Source: Xanthocytophaga agilis (lineage in GTDB: Bacteria; Bacteroidota; Bacteroidia; Cytophagales; 172606-1). Taken from it: 64,000 nt of DNA. Positions within the stretch are counted from its first letter, which is position 1, and every line of letters starts with the position of its first letter. The stretch is taken from assembly GCF_030068605.1 (NCBI RefSeq), contig NZ_JASJOU010000007.1, positions 310,001-374,000 of the forward strand, given 5' to 3'. This document shows, one piece after another, positions 38,400 through 47,228 of this stretch. A program made the position numbers and the translations under genes. The notes below the pieces were generated by a model, which saw nothing but the letters and a program-made list of their open reading frames with translations, did no database searches and was not told the DNA's origin.

Positions 38400-40256
38400 T
38401 TACATAGCTATCTTTTTTTGATTGGAAAGATCACATTGATAGACTAAAAAGCTTTCTGCAGGTAATGAAACTGTGACAGGGTCTGTCAAAGAAATTCCAT
38501 CGGTATCTTCTCGGCCAAAGAGTTGTGAATCCAGCACTAGCTCCCAGGTTCCTTCAGGTAATGCAATTTCATTGATAGACTTTCCAAAATTAGCTATACA
38601 TAAGAGTACACAGTCTTCAGGTGTAATAGGATCTTGAGACCAAAGTAGTACAGCATCCTTTTCAATCCAGCTCTTTACATTCTCCCGATTAAAATTGCGG
38701 AATACAGGATGGCTTTTGCGTATCTGAATTAATTTGCGATAATAGTTCCACATCTCCAGATGTTCTCCTTCCTGATATTTCCAGGAAAGCTTAGACTGAA
38801 AAAAGGTATCCTCGCTTTGCGGGTCCAGATATTCCATTCCTTCTTTTTGAAAGCCCATAAACTCTTTCTTTCTACCTTCTCTGACCGCCTGTATCAGTTC
38901 CAGATCATAATGGCTGATGAAATAATAAAAAGGATTAGTCTCCGCGTATTCTTCACCCATAAATAAAAGTGGGACATACGGCGATAACAAATACGTTCCG
39001 GCAACAACTTTCAACATATCGAAGGAGACTTGTGTGGAAAGTCTATCACTTAGCAATCGATTTCCTACCTGATCATGGTTCTGAGAGAAGACTACAAAGC
39101 GACTATAGTCATATGCCTGTGCAGGTACACCATGTGTACGTTTCCGATAATTTGAATAAGTTCCATTATATACATATGTTTGTTCGAATGCCTTTTGTAA
39201 ATGTGTAATTTCTCCAAAATCAGCATAGTAGTGTCCACGGTCGTTTGTAGCCAGGGTACGCAACGCATGATGAAAATTATCCAGCCATTGGCCATCAAAT
39301 CCATATCCACACTGGTCAAACGAACGTAACACCGTTACATCATTGAGATCCCGTTCTGCCACCAGTACATAGTGTTTTCCGTTTCGCTCTCTCAAAGCTT
39401 TTACTTCTTCAGACAACTCCATCAGAAAATGCTTTGCACCAAAATCCAGAATATGATCGGTAGCATCCAAACGCAGAGCATCGATATGACATTCATCGAG
39501 CCACATCAAGGCATTTTCAATGAAATAGTTACGGACCTCGTCGGAATGCGGTTCATCAAAATTAAAAGGATGCCCCCAAACAGGATTATACTTGGTACTA
39601 AAATAGGGGCCATAATGATGCATACAACTTCCTTCTGGACCAATGTGATTGTAAACCACATCCAAAAACACAGCTATCCCTTTCTGGTGACAAGCATCCA
39701 CTAACCTCTTTAAGCCATCAGGCCCACCATAGGAATTTTGAGCAGCAAATGGAAATACACCATCATATCCCCAGTTACGATTGCCGGAGAATTGTGCAAC
39801 AGGCATTAGCTCAATTGTATTGATACCTAACTCTAGCAAATAATCAAGCTTCTCAATAATAGTATCAAATGTCCCTTCAGATGTAAAAGTCCCTACATGC
39901 AGTTCATAAATAATCATTTCACTGAGAGGCCTTCCTTTCCATTGCTGGTCATACCACTCAAAAGATTGACTGGCAATAACCTCTGATAATTCCTGAACAC
40001 CACCAGGTTGAGAACGGGATGCAGGATCAGGATAAGCCTGGCTATCGTCTAATTTATATCCATATCGGTCTCCTATAGTTACATCCTCTACTTCAAGGGT
40101 CCAATAACCAAAGTCCTCGGACTTCATAGGCAAAATCCGTTTTCCTATTTCTTGATCGGAAGAAGTTATCTCAAGCTCAACTTTACTTACTAAAGGAGCC
40201 CACACAGTAAAAGAACCTTTTCCGTTATTCCAGAATGCGCCTATAGGCTTACGCAT
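38400..40256 (-). CDS. treZ: Maltooligosyltrehalose trehalohydrolase
   Basis: This GH13 enzyme (618 residues) cuts trehalose from maltooligosyltrehalose. An N-terminal E-set/CBM48-like domain (about 1-95) precedes the barrel. Catalytic residues are D264 (ALRLDATDHI), E301 (VLVAERD) and D395 (FSQNHDQVGN). The NWGYDGVFPFA and VVYNHIGPEG regions are family-typical. It sits between treX and treY; the hairpin at 40302-40321 separates it from treX. Confidence 0.95.
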   Translation of the reverse strand: MRKPIGAFWNNGKGSFTVWAPLVSKVELEITSSDQEIGKRILPMKSEDFGYWTLEVEDVTIGDRYGYKLDDSQAYPDPASRSQPGGVQELSEVIASQSFEWYDQQWKGRPLSEMIIYELHVGTFTSEGTFDTIIEKLDYLLELGINTIELMPVAQFSGNRNWGYDGVFPFAAQNSYGGPDGLKRLVDACHQKGIAVFLDVVYNHIGPEGSCMHHYGPYFSTKYNPVWGHPFNFDEPHSDEVRNYFIENALMWLDECHIDALRLDATDHILDFGAKHFLMELSEEVKALRERNGKHYVLVAERDLNDVTVLRSFDQCGYGFDGQWLDNFHHALRTLATNDRGHYYADFGEITHLQKAFEQTYVYNGTYSNYRKRTHGVPAQAYDYSRFVVFSQNHDQVGNRLLSDRLSTQVSFDMLKVVAGTYLLSPYVPLLFMGEEYAETNPFYYFISHYDLELIQAVREGRKKEFMGFQKEGMEYLDPQSEDTFFQSKLSWKYQEGEHLEMWNYYRKLIQIRKSHPVFRNFNRENVKSWIEKDAVLLWSQDPITPEDCVLLCIANFGKSINEIALPEGTWELVLDSQLFGREDTDGISLTDPVTVSLPAESFLVYQCDLSNQKKIAM

Positions 40257-40301
40257 GACTTATATCTGTTTTTCTTGGTCAACACTAAATAAAAAAGAAT
40301 G

Positions 40302-40321
40302 CTATCCTGCTAGCAGGATAG
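40302..40321 (-). terminator. Palindromic terminator between treX and treZ
   Basis: This 20-base perfect palindrome can form a hairpin with a small loop and is followed on the minus strand by CATTCTTTTTT. It would end or reduce transcription after treX, so treZY may depend on read-through or a separate promoter. Confidence 0.65.
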
Positions 40322-40390
40322 ACATTCAGAAATTTGAATTGCTTGTATTTATGTAAAATCGGTAATGACTTTGACTTTATATCTCATAAC

Positions 40391-42595
40391 CTAAGCAGGC
40401 TGACAGAACAGCATAAATGACCGGGCAGCCAGTTGAACCACAGTACCACATGCTACTTGTTTGGAAGGTTTAACACCACCTGCATCTGTATCAATCCACA
40501 AATGCCAGGCAGGTTCATTCTTTTTACCAGGTAATACAAAGGGAACCGTTTCATGATGGCTATTAAACAATAAAAGCAAAATGTCTCCTTTTACATGTTG
40601 TCCTTTTTCATCATATTCATCCATCACCTGGCCATTTAGCAACATCCCAGTGCACTTGGTCAGTCCATTATTCCACTCTTCTTCTGTCATATCCTCGCCA
40701 TTTGGAGTAAGCCAGCGAATATCTGCTATGTGACTACCATGGATGGGACGCCCGGTAAAAAACTTGCGGCGATGAAGCATTGGATTTTCTTTCCGGATGC
40801 GAATCAGTTCCCGAACAAACTCAAACTGTTTCTTTTGATCATCTGTCCAGTTCCAGTTAAACCAGCTAATTTCATTGTCTTGACAATAAGCATTATTGTT
40901 CCCATTCTGTGTACGTCCATATTCATCACCACTACAGATCATGGGCACACCCTGGCTAAGTAGTAAAGTAGATAAAAAGTTACGCTTCTGTTTTTCACGA
41001 AGTGCAATTATGTCTTTATCATCGGTTGGTCCTTCTGCACCACAGTTCCAGCTTTCGTTTTCATTATGTCCATCCCGATTTTCCTCTCCATTCGCGTCAT
41101 TGTGTTTTTCATTATAGCTTACCAAATCATGTAGTGTAAAACCATCATGTGCTACAATAAAATTGACACTGGCACTTGGTAGCCGACCATTTGTCTGGTA
41201 TAAATCACTACTACCACTCAAACGATAGGCCAGTTCAGCAATCTGACTTTCGTCACCTTTCCAGAATTTGCGTACGCAATCTCTGTATTTGCCATTCCAT
41301 TCAGCCCATTGCACAGGGAAATTACCTACCTGATAGCCTCCTTCACCAATATCCCATGGTTCTGCGATCAGTTTTACTTGTGAAATGATTGGGTCCTGGT
41401 GAATTGTATCTAGGAAATTAGAAAGCTTACCGACTTCATATAAGCCTCTCGCCAGAGCCGGAGCCAGATCAAACCGGAAACCATCCACGTGCATCTCTGT
41501 AACCCAATACCGAAGGCTATCCATAACCAGCTGTAAGCTACGAGGATGCAGCATGTTTAATGTATTACCGGTACCTGTGAAATCATTATAGTATAGAGGA
41601 TTGTCCTCGACCAATCGGTAATATGCTTGGTTGTCAATGCCTTTGAAGGACAATATGGGACCAAAATGATTGCCTTCTGCTGTATGATTGTATACTACAT
41701 CCAGTATCACCTCAATACCAGCCTTATGCAGATCCTTAATCATCTGCTTAAATTCTGTTACCTGACCATACGGCTCAGTAGAAGAAGCATATTCCCGATG
41801 GGGAGCAAAAAAACCTATGGTATTATATCCCCAATAGTTACGTAAACCCTTCTCCTGTAAATGACTATCCTGAACAAACTGATGTACAGGCATCAGTTCT
41901 ACTGTCGTAATTCCGAGCTTCTTCAGATATTCAATTGACTCAGGTGCAGCCACTCCAGCATAAGAGCCTTTGATATTTTCAGAAATAGAGGGATGTTGTA
42001 CAGTAAAACCTTTTACATGCAATTCATAGATAATAGTGTCCTGCATAGGAATAGCAGGTTTCTCATCCTCCCCCCAATCAAATGCAGAATCAATTACTAC
42101 TGATTTCATAGTATGTTCAGCATTATCCTCAGTATTGGCATCCTGATATCTATCTTCTTTATCAGATAATATATTGTATCCAAACATGGAAGGATCCCAG
42201 TTTATATCCCCCCAGATTGCTTTGGCATAAGGATCCAATAAAAGTTTGGAAGGATTAAACAACAAGCCATTTTCAGGATCAAAAGGACCATATAACCGAT
42301 ATCCATATAATTGTCCTGGCTTAATATGAGGCAGATAAATATGCCATACATAATCTGTCTGCTCGGTAATACGGATACGTGTAGTTTCTTTTGAAGGATT
42401 GTTTATATCAAACAAACACAATTCAACAGCTTCTGCATGTTCGCTAAACAACGCAAAGTTGACACCTTTGCCGTCATAGGTAGCTCCTAGCGGATAGGGC
42501 TTACCTAACCAGCTATGAGGAGTTGAAAAAAATTGCTTATTATGAGTAAGGGAAAAAGCTTCAGATTCAGCAACGGAGCTTGTATCGGTTTGCAT
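40391..42595 (-). CDS. glgX: Glycogen debranching enzyme (TreX/GlgX)
   Basis: This 734-residue GH13 debranching enzyme hydrolyses alpha-1,6 branches of glycogen or maltodextrin and supplies linear chains to TreY. An N-terminal CBM48 domain (about 28-140) is followed by the barrel, with D376 nucleophile (DGFRFDLA), E412 acid/base (LIAEPWDIGEGGYQVG) and D484 (VAHDGFTL). The GSSDLYQTNGR region is characteristic of the GlgX/TreX isoamylase group. Context with treZ and treY favours the TreX role. A hairpin sits 8 bp before the ATG. Confidence 0.95.
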   Translation of the reverse strand: MQTDTSSVAESEAFSLTHNKQFFSTPHSWLGKPYPLGATYDGKGVNFALFSEHAEAVELCLFDINNPSKETTRIRITEQTDYVWHIYLPHIKPGQLYGYRLYGPFDPENGLLFNPSKLLLDPYAKAIWGDINWDPSMFGYNILSDKEDRYQDANTEDNAEHTMKSVVIDSAFDWGEDEKPAIPMQDTIIYELHVKGFTVQHPSISENIKGSYAGVAAPESIEYLKKLGITTVELMPVHQFVQDSHLQEKGLRNYWGYNTIGFFAPHREYASSTEPYGQVTEFKQMIKDLHKAGIEVILDVVYNHTAEGNHFGPILSFKGIDNQAYYRLVEDNPLYYNDFTGTGNTLNMLHPRSLQLVMDSLRYWVTEMHVDGFRFDLAPALARGLYEVGKLSNFLDTIHQDPIISQVKLIAEPWDIGEGGYQVGNFPVQWAEWNGKYRDCVRKFWKGDESQIAELAYRLSGSSDLYQTNGRLPSASVNFIVAHDGFTLHDLVSYNEKHNDANGEENRDGHNENESWNCGAEGPTDDKDIIALREKQKRNFLSTLLLSQGVPMICSGDEYGRTQNGNNNAYCQDNEISWFNWNWTDDQKKQFEFVRELIRIRKENPMLHRRKFFTGRPIHGSHIADIRWLTPNGEDMTEEEWNNGLTKCTGMLLNGQVMDEYDEKGQHVKGDILLLLFNSHHETVPFVLPGKKNEPAWHLWIDTDAGGVKPSKQVACGTVVQLAARSFMLFCQPA

Positions 42596-42603
42596 AAAAA
42601 ATA

Positions 42604-42627
42604 GGATTAGTGAATCATTCCTAATCC
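42604..42627 (-). promoter_or_regulatory. Hairpin immediately upstream of treX/glgX
   Basis: GGATTAG (42604-42610) and CTAATCC (42621-42627) pair around a 10-base loop that itself contains GAATcATTC. On the minus strand the stem is followed by TATTTTTT and then the ATG at 42595. It could be the terminator of the upstream AraC gene, an attenuator or an operator. Confidence 0.5.
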
Positions 42628-42748
42628 CTAAATTTCTATGCCTAATAAGAGTAGATCCTATGCCTTTATATTACTGTATATTTTTTATTCCATCCAAACC
42701 CTTTTAATTGATAATCAGCTTTTCAAGTGCTCTATACTTTTTGATCAG

Positions 42749-43564
42749 TTACATTCTGGAAATAGTTTTCTGTTTTTTATCCTGAATCAAGTGTGCAGGG
42801 CGTTGACCACACACTTCCAGAAAAGTATTACTAAAAGTAGCCAGGCTATCATATCCTACCTGAAGTGCAACCTGTGATACATTATCTTCTCCATTTTCAA
42901 TAAGTTCCAGTGCTTTTAACATTCGTGCTACTTTGCAGTATCCGGAGAAAGGCATTCCCAGATGCATGGAAAACAAACGGGTTAAGCTACGTTCCGAATA
43001 TCCGAAATGTTGAGCCAGAAACGAAATGTTGATTTTTTCTTCCAGGTTATTTTGTATATATACAAGTATTTGCGCCAGTCCTTCGTGTTTTGTAGCAGGG
43101 AGATACGTTTGATGAGAATGATTCATCTCCCCAGATAAGATATCTGCTATACTTTGCAGGAACGTTTTTTCCTGATTAGTTTCTTCATTTAGAAAATGCC
43201 ACTTCTCTGAATACCGAATCATCTCTCGCAGCAATGGAGAAACAGCAAAAACGGACATTTTTTCAAAAACAGGCATATTTAATATTTCTGGCGGAAAGGC
43301 AATACTATGTAGTATGAGATCCGGACTATGAGACCACATTTCATGCAGGGTATTGGAAGGGATCCAGACTGCATGCCATCCTGGTAGTAAAAACTGTTTT
43401 TCGGCAATACGTAAATGAATAAATCCATTTTCTGCATACACTAACTGCCCTCTGTCATGAAGATGCCAATCAGAGTGAAACCTCCCCAAAAGCTCATGGT
43501 ATACAAAAGCAGGTTTTGAAACAGTAGCACTTACAGTACTACAGGATATAGATTGTAAAGACAT
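42749..43564 (-). CDS. AraC-family transcriptional regulator
   Basis: I use the ATG at 43564 (271 residues, MSLQSISCSTVSA); a frame-open start at 43639 lies in the divergent promoter region. An N-terminal cupin ligand-binding domain (HLHDRGQLVYAENGFIHL, then PGWHAVWIPSNTLHEMW) is followed by two HTH motifs in the C-terminal about 100 residues (ISFLAQHFGYSERSLTRLF and VSQVALQVGYDSLATFSNTF). It diverges from the SnoaL-like gene at 43712, which is a plausible target, and is followed 153 bp downstream by treX. The ligand is unknown. Confidence 0.9.
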   Translation of the reverse strand: MSLQSISCSTVSATVSKPAFVYHELLGRFHSDWHLHDRGQLVYAENGFIHLRIAEKQFLLPGWHAVWIPSNTLHEMWSHSPDLILHSIAFPPEILNMPVFEKMSVFAVSPLLREMIRYSEKWHFLNEETNQEKTFLQSIADILSGEMNHSHQTYLPATKHEGLAQILVYIQNNLEEKINISFLAQHFGYSERSLTRLFSMHLGMPFSGYCKVARMLKALELIENGEDNVSQVALQVGYDSLATFSNTFLEVCGQRPAHLIQDKKQKTISRM

Positions 43565-43711
43565 GGCGGATATGAATAAATCTTTGTCGTTTGCGAACAA
43601 GCCAGACAAATCAGATGAAGGTACTTTTGCTGCTACCAAAACTAGTATTTTTATGGATATAGTAAAAGTACTATTTTCAATCTTATTGTATTATTTTAAA
43701 TTATTCATTCT

Positions 43712-44122
43712 ATGACAGTTGTGCATCCGAATCTTTTCCTGATCAACCAATTTTTCCAAGCATATGTGCAAGATGATCACAATACTATTGCTCAGATCCT
43801 TTCAAAAGATATTCGTTGGGTTGTTCCCGGTAAACATCCACTTAGTGGTACAAAAAACGGAATAGAAGAAGTGTTACACTACTTTGCTCAACTTTCCAAA
43901 TCAGCTTTCCAAGCGGAACCTATTGTGTTGGGAGTCAATGACCAGTTTGTAATTGATTGTCATCGTAACTGGAGTAATCGTTCAGATGGTATTAACTTTA
44001 AAGGAATGTCATGTCTTCTTTGGAAAATAGAAGGCGAGAAAATTACAGAAGTGTATAATTTTCCTGAAGACCAGCATTATGTAGACCAGTTTTTTACTGC
44101 TGTCTATAGCAAACTTATATGA
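43712..44122 (+). CDS. SnoaL-like / NTF2-fold protein
   Basis: The 136-residue protein has the NTF2-like cone fold pattern: a helical start (FLINQFFQAYVQDDHNTIAQ), DIRWVVPGKHPLSGTKNGIEEV and C-terminal strands ending EGEKITEVYNFPEDQHYVDQFF. This is the SnoaL/ketosteroid-isomerase-like superfamily, which includes small-molecule isomerases and binding proteins; no specific activity can be assigned. It is divergent from the AraC gene with about 147 bp between, a common regulator-target layout. Confidence 0.85.
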   Translation: MTVVHPNLFLINQFFQAYVQDDHNTIAQILSKDIRWVVPGKHPLSGTKNGIEEVLHYFAQLSKSAFQAEPIVLGVNDQFVIDCHRNWSNRSDGINFKGMSCLLWKIEGEKITEVYNFPEDQHYVDQFFTAVYSKLI

Positions 44123-44346
44123 GTGCAAGACATGATAACTCTTTCATCTTGGTAATGTAAAGTGGTACATGTTGTTAAAGGTTTCCACTTTACCAGTATG
44201 ACAATGGTTACAGAGTTTATATAAAAAATTAACATGAATGGTAGATTTCAGCCATACCAAATGTAGTACTGGCAATCAGATTAATAATAGCTGGAAGCCA
44301 AGTTCTCAAACTTTCAAGTACCAATTGTTGAAAGCTTAAAAGCTAT

Positions 44347-44391
44347 AAAGTAGTATCTGCATTGTTTGACGAATAGTGCAGGTACTACTTT
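44347..44391 (-). terminator. Long hairpin after the 84-residue gene
   Basis: Arms 44347-44361 and 44377-44391 pair over 15 bases with one G-U-type mismatch and a 15-base loop. It begins 12 bp beyond the stop of the minus-strand gene at 44404. The following sequence, TATAGCTTTT, is only moderately T-rich. Confidence 0.5.
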
Positions 44392-44403
44392 ACACAACCA
44401 ATC

Positions 44404-44658
44404 CTACTTCAAAGGCAAAAAAGTAGATGTTCTAGGCAATGTCGATTGATTCCAGATACATGCCAGTGAGGCAATTTCGTCATCAATCTCACTATAAAAA
44501 GTCATAGACCGTTCATACAAAGATGTAGCATAATCTTTCAGATACTGCTCTATCTCCTCCTTAGACTGTTGTGTCAAAGCTGCATTCACAGCAGCAGTAA
44601 TAATTATTCCAGTCTCATGATGAGAGTCATCGAATAGTTTTTGAATTGTTATCTCCAT
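44404..44658 (-). CDS. Small protein of unknown function
   Basis: This 84-residue protein (MEITIQKLFDDSHHETGI) is mainly helical, acidic in the middle (SKEEIEQYLKDYATSLYERS) and has no membrane segment or known motif. I do not recognise a family. Codon usage looks like that of its neighbours and the ORF ends before a hairpin, so it is probably a real gene. It is isolated, with about 280 bp of non-coding sequence on either side. Confidence 0.5.
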   Translation of the reverse strand: MEITIQKLFDDSHHETGIIITAAVNAALTQQSKEEIEQYLKDYATSLYERSMTFYSEIDDEIASLACIWNQSTLPRTSTFLPLK

Positions 44659-44914
44659 AGCATTGTAGTGAGGACAATAAATATACCAGCTAAATAATCA
44701 TACTCTAGTACAAATAGAGTATGATATCTGAAGTAATAATAACATATCTATTACAAAACATCAAATAGTAACACTTATAATACCAACAACATCTCTCAGT
44801 AAGTAATATTCCATCTCGTAATCAGGCAATTACTACCGACATTTCCATACATATGCAATTTATATACATTTTAAGCTTTTATTGTTTATTTTCTCTACTT
44901 TCGATCATCAATAG

Positions 44915-45421
44915 ATGGGAGTAACCAGAAAATCCAGTAAAAGAGTATGGGGCGAAACCGAAAAGCCAAAGAGTAGGAATAATCTAACTCAAAACAAAGT
45001 GAATCAAAATCAACCAGTACAGCAACAAACTTCATTTGCTTTTGTTGCTGCATCATGGGTAGCTCTTATTGCAGGCGTTATAGCATACAACGTCGGATTG
45101 TGGAATGCCCAGATGGCGTTAAATGAAAAAGGATATTATTTTACAGTATTAATGTATGGATTGTTTTCAGCCGTATCTGTGCAAAAGAGTGTACGAGATA
45201 GGCTAGAAGGTATACCTGTAACAGCTATTTATTATGGGCTAAGCTGGTTTTCTACCTTGTTGGCAATATTATTATTAACAGTAGGTTTATGGAATGCGAC
45301 TCTTACACTAAGTGAAAAGGGATTTTATGGCATCTCCTTCCTTCTTAGCTTGTTTGCAGCTATTGCTGTACAAAAGAATACCCGTGATACTCAAAAAGTT
45401 GATCAGCCAACAAATTCTTAA
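44915..45421 (+). CDS. yiaA: YiaA family inner-membrane protein
   Basis: This 168-residue protein has a polar N-terminus followed by two tandem YiaAB units, each with two membrane helices: [19 protein letters not shown]...VQKSVRD (about 60-100) and [19 protein letters not shown]...VQKNTRD (about 120-160). The internal repeat is clear. The function is unknown; E. coli YiaA is an uncharacterised inner-membrane protein. A possible -7 box TACTTTCG at 44896-44903 would give a leader of only a few bases. Confidence 0.9.
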   Translation: MGVTRKSSKRVWGETEKPKSRNNLTQNKVNQNQPVQQQTSFAFVAASWVALIAGVIAYNVGLWNAQMALNEKGYYFTVLMYGLFSAVSVQKSVRDRLEGIPVTAIYYGLSWFSTLLAILLLTVGLWNATLTLSEKGFYGISFLLSLFAAIAVQKNTRDTQKVDQPTNS

Positions 45422-45446
45422 CTGACAACTTGTCTTCATAAAATAG

Positions 45447-45480
45447 AGAGAAGTGGTTTTAATTATATAACCACTTCTCT
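45447..45480. terminator. Hairpin between yiaA and the cytochrome c gene
   Basis: A 12-bp stem (45447-45458 with 45469-45480) and a 10-base loop lie between the convergent yiaA and cytochrome c genes, with TCCTTTTC on one side and CTATTTTAT on the other strand. It could end both transcripts. Confidence 0.75.
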
Positions 45481-45535
45481 TCCTTTTCACCGGTCGCTCC
45501 TTTTCAATAAGGATATAGCAGGCATAAATAATAAT

Positions 45536-46537
45536 CTATTTATGAGCTATTTCACTCTTTGATGGCGAGAATCGAACAGTTGGATTTTTGACAGGTTTGA
45601 GTGTTTTCAGATAGGAATAGATTGCTCCCAGATCGTGTTCACTCATGCCACTATACATAGTCCAGGGCATAATTGTTTGCTGTTCTGCCGATTTTACGGT
45701 TTGAGCCTGATAGCCGGTAGCAGGATCATGCGCTTTAAACCGTTGGATAAAAGCTTCTCTACTCCATAAGCCCAGCCCTGTTTCATCATCAGGAGTCAGA
45801 TTCGCAGAACGTAACACACCTGTAGGCAGGCCAAATTCCACACCACCGGCAAATTCCATTCCGGGTATTAGCTTTCCTTCTTTTGTTTTCTGGGAATGGC
45901 AGTGTTCGCAGGTACCCGCATTAACCAGATAAGCGCCATAGGCTACTACATCAGAGGTATCCGGACGTTTCTGAAAGGTCGGCTTCTGAGGAATAGTATG
46001 TATAATAAAATTCATAGGAAAAGATGGCTCTGATTCAGGTACTTGATTTTTGATAGGTTTGATTGTCCGCAGATAAGCTACAAGTGCCACAATATCTGTT
46101 GAGTCCATTTTACCATAATAGGGATGAGGCATTAAAGGAAATAAAGGTTTTCCCTCACGACTTACCCCTGCTGAGATTGCCCGAAAGATCTCTCCATCTG
46201 TCCATTCTCCCAGGCCAGCAGGTGTTATGTTGCGTGCATAGTACACACCAGGTAACCCCAGCTCTTCCCCAAACCGTTCACCACCTTTTCCCATGGTCCC
46301 AGGCACCACCGGACCAGAGAATCGGGTCCAGTCACGGGTACTATGGCAGTCCATACATACATTGACATGGTTGGCAAGGTATTCGCCTCGTGCTACCAGT
46401 TCAGGAGTAGGTTTTATTTTTATCTCCGGAGCAGCACCTACATTTGGTAAACCTACCTTTACATAGATCAGCAAGCCCGTTATACAGACAACTAAGACAA
46501 TTAAAATAACTGCAAAAATTCTTAATACTTTTTTCAT
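45536..46537 (-). CDS. Membrane-anchored dihaem cytochrome c
   Basis: The 333-residue product has one N-terminal membrane anchor (about 5-26) and two cytochrome c domains with haem-binding CMDCH (C61, C64, H65) and CEHCH (C210, C213, H214). The order and spacing resemble dihaem subunits of membrane alcohol/sugar dehydrogenases and related electron-transfer proteins. Each domain retains Met residues that could be distal ligands (FPLMPHPYYGKM and PWTMYSGM). It is last in a four-gene minus-strand cluster and would be matured by the Ccm system. Confidence 0.85.
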   Translation of the reverse strand: MKKVLRIFAVILIVLVVCITGLLIYVKVGLPNVGAAPEIKIKPTPELVARGEYLANHVNVCMDCHSTRDWTRFSGPVVPGTMGKGGERFGEELGLPGVYYARNITPAGLGEWTDGEIFRAISAGVSREGKPLFPLMPHPYYGKMDSTDIVALVAYLRTIKPIKNQVPESEPSFPMNFIIHTIPQKPTFQKRPDTSDVVAYGAYLVNAGTCEHCHSQKTKEGKLIPGMEFAGGVEFGLPTGVLRSANLTPDDETGLGLWSREAFIQRFKAHDPATGYQAQTVKSAEQQTIMPWTMYSGMSEHDLGAIYSYLKTLKPVKNPTVRFSPSKSEIAHK

Positions 46538-46668
46538 AAGTGTAGTAGTTTGAAAACTTTACTGTTTACTAAAATACCGTCAGAGAGGCCGTCACTTCAA
46601 TCTGATACTCTTTCAGTCAACATTTTATAATGCCAGATTGGGTATTTTCTATGCTAGGCTGTAAATCA

Positions 46669-47130
46669 CTAAGGAGCCGGAACAAGTTTTATTACCATCT
46701 TTCGGTCTGTACCATTAATGGCTACATAGCATTCCATCACCAATGAAGAAGAAGTAAGTTCTGTAATTTCGGTTTCTCCACTAAATGCATTTCCTTGCGT
46801 CTCATTCATTGAGAGTATTTTCAGATTAGAATCGTAAGACCAGTTTCCCTGAGCAAACACTACAGGTTCATTTACGTTACATTTCAGAACTCCTCCTTCT
46901 ACTGTATATTCTCCATTATTCTTAAACCGGAAAATGTCATCTTTTTCACAGTCTTCCAGATCAGAAAATACATCTGTCCCATCAATGGTTTGAGCAAATA
47001 TCTTCCATGGAGATTTGGACAAGATAGCTGTGTAGTCTGCTTTAGGTTCATCACTACTTCCTTTACAGGCAGGCAGACTTAGGAGAATAGCCACAATCAG
47101 GCTGTATGTTAATAATGTTATCTTTTTCAT
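46669..47130 (-). CDS. Lipocalin-like lipoprotein
   Basis: The ATG at 47130 (153 residues) starts a lipoprotein signal, MKKITLLTYSLIVAILLSL then PAC, with the lipobox Cys at about residue 22. The mature part has the pattern of Bacteroidota lipocalin-like proteins: WKIFAQTIDG at the start, a Cys pair (EDCEKDDIF and LKCNVNEPV), a W in GNWSYDSNLKILSMNE and ITELTSSSLVMEC. Ligand unknown. Part of the 45.5-49 kb cluster, 98 bp after the glycosyltransferase gene. Confidence 0.75.
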   Translation of the reverse strand: MKKITLLTYSLIVAILLSLPACKGSSDEPKADYTAILSKSPWKIFAQTIDGTDVFSDLEDCEKDDIFRFKNNGEYTVEGGVLKCNVNEPVVFAQGNWSYDSNLKILSMNETQGNAFSGETEITELTSSSLVMECYVAINGTDRKMVIKLVPAP

Positions 47131-47228
47131 AGTGTAAGTAATTATTACAATTAAGTGTAGATAAAGTCTTGCCTTGGTCAATTGCCGGGCAAGACCTTAA
47201 AGAAGTAATTATGTAAATAGATATGATC

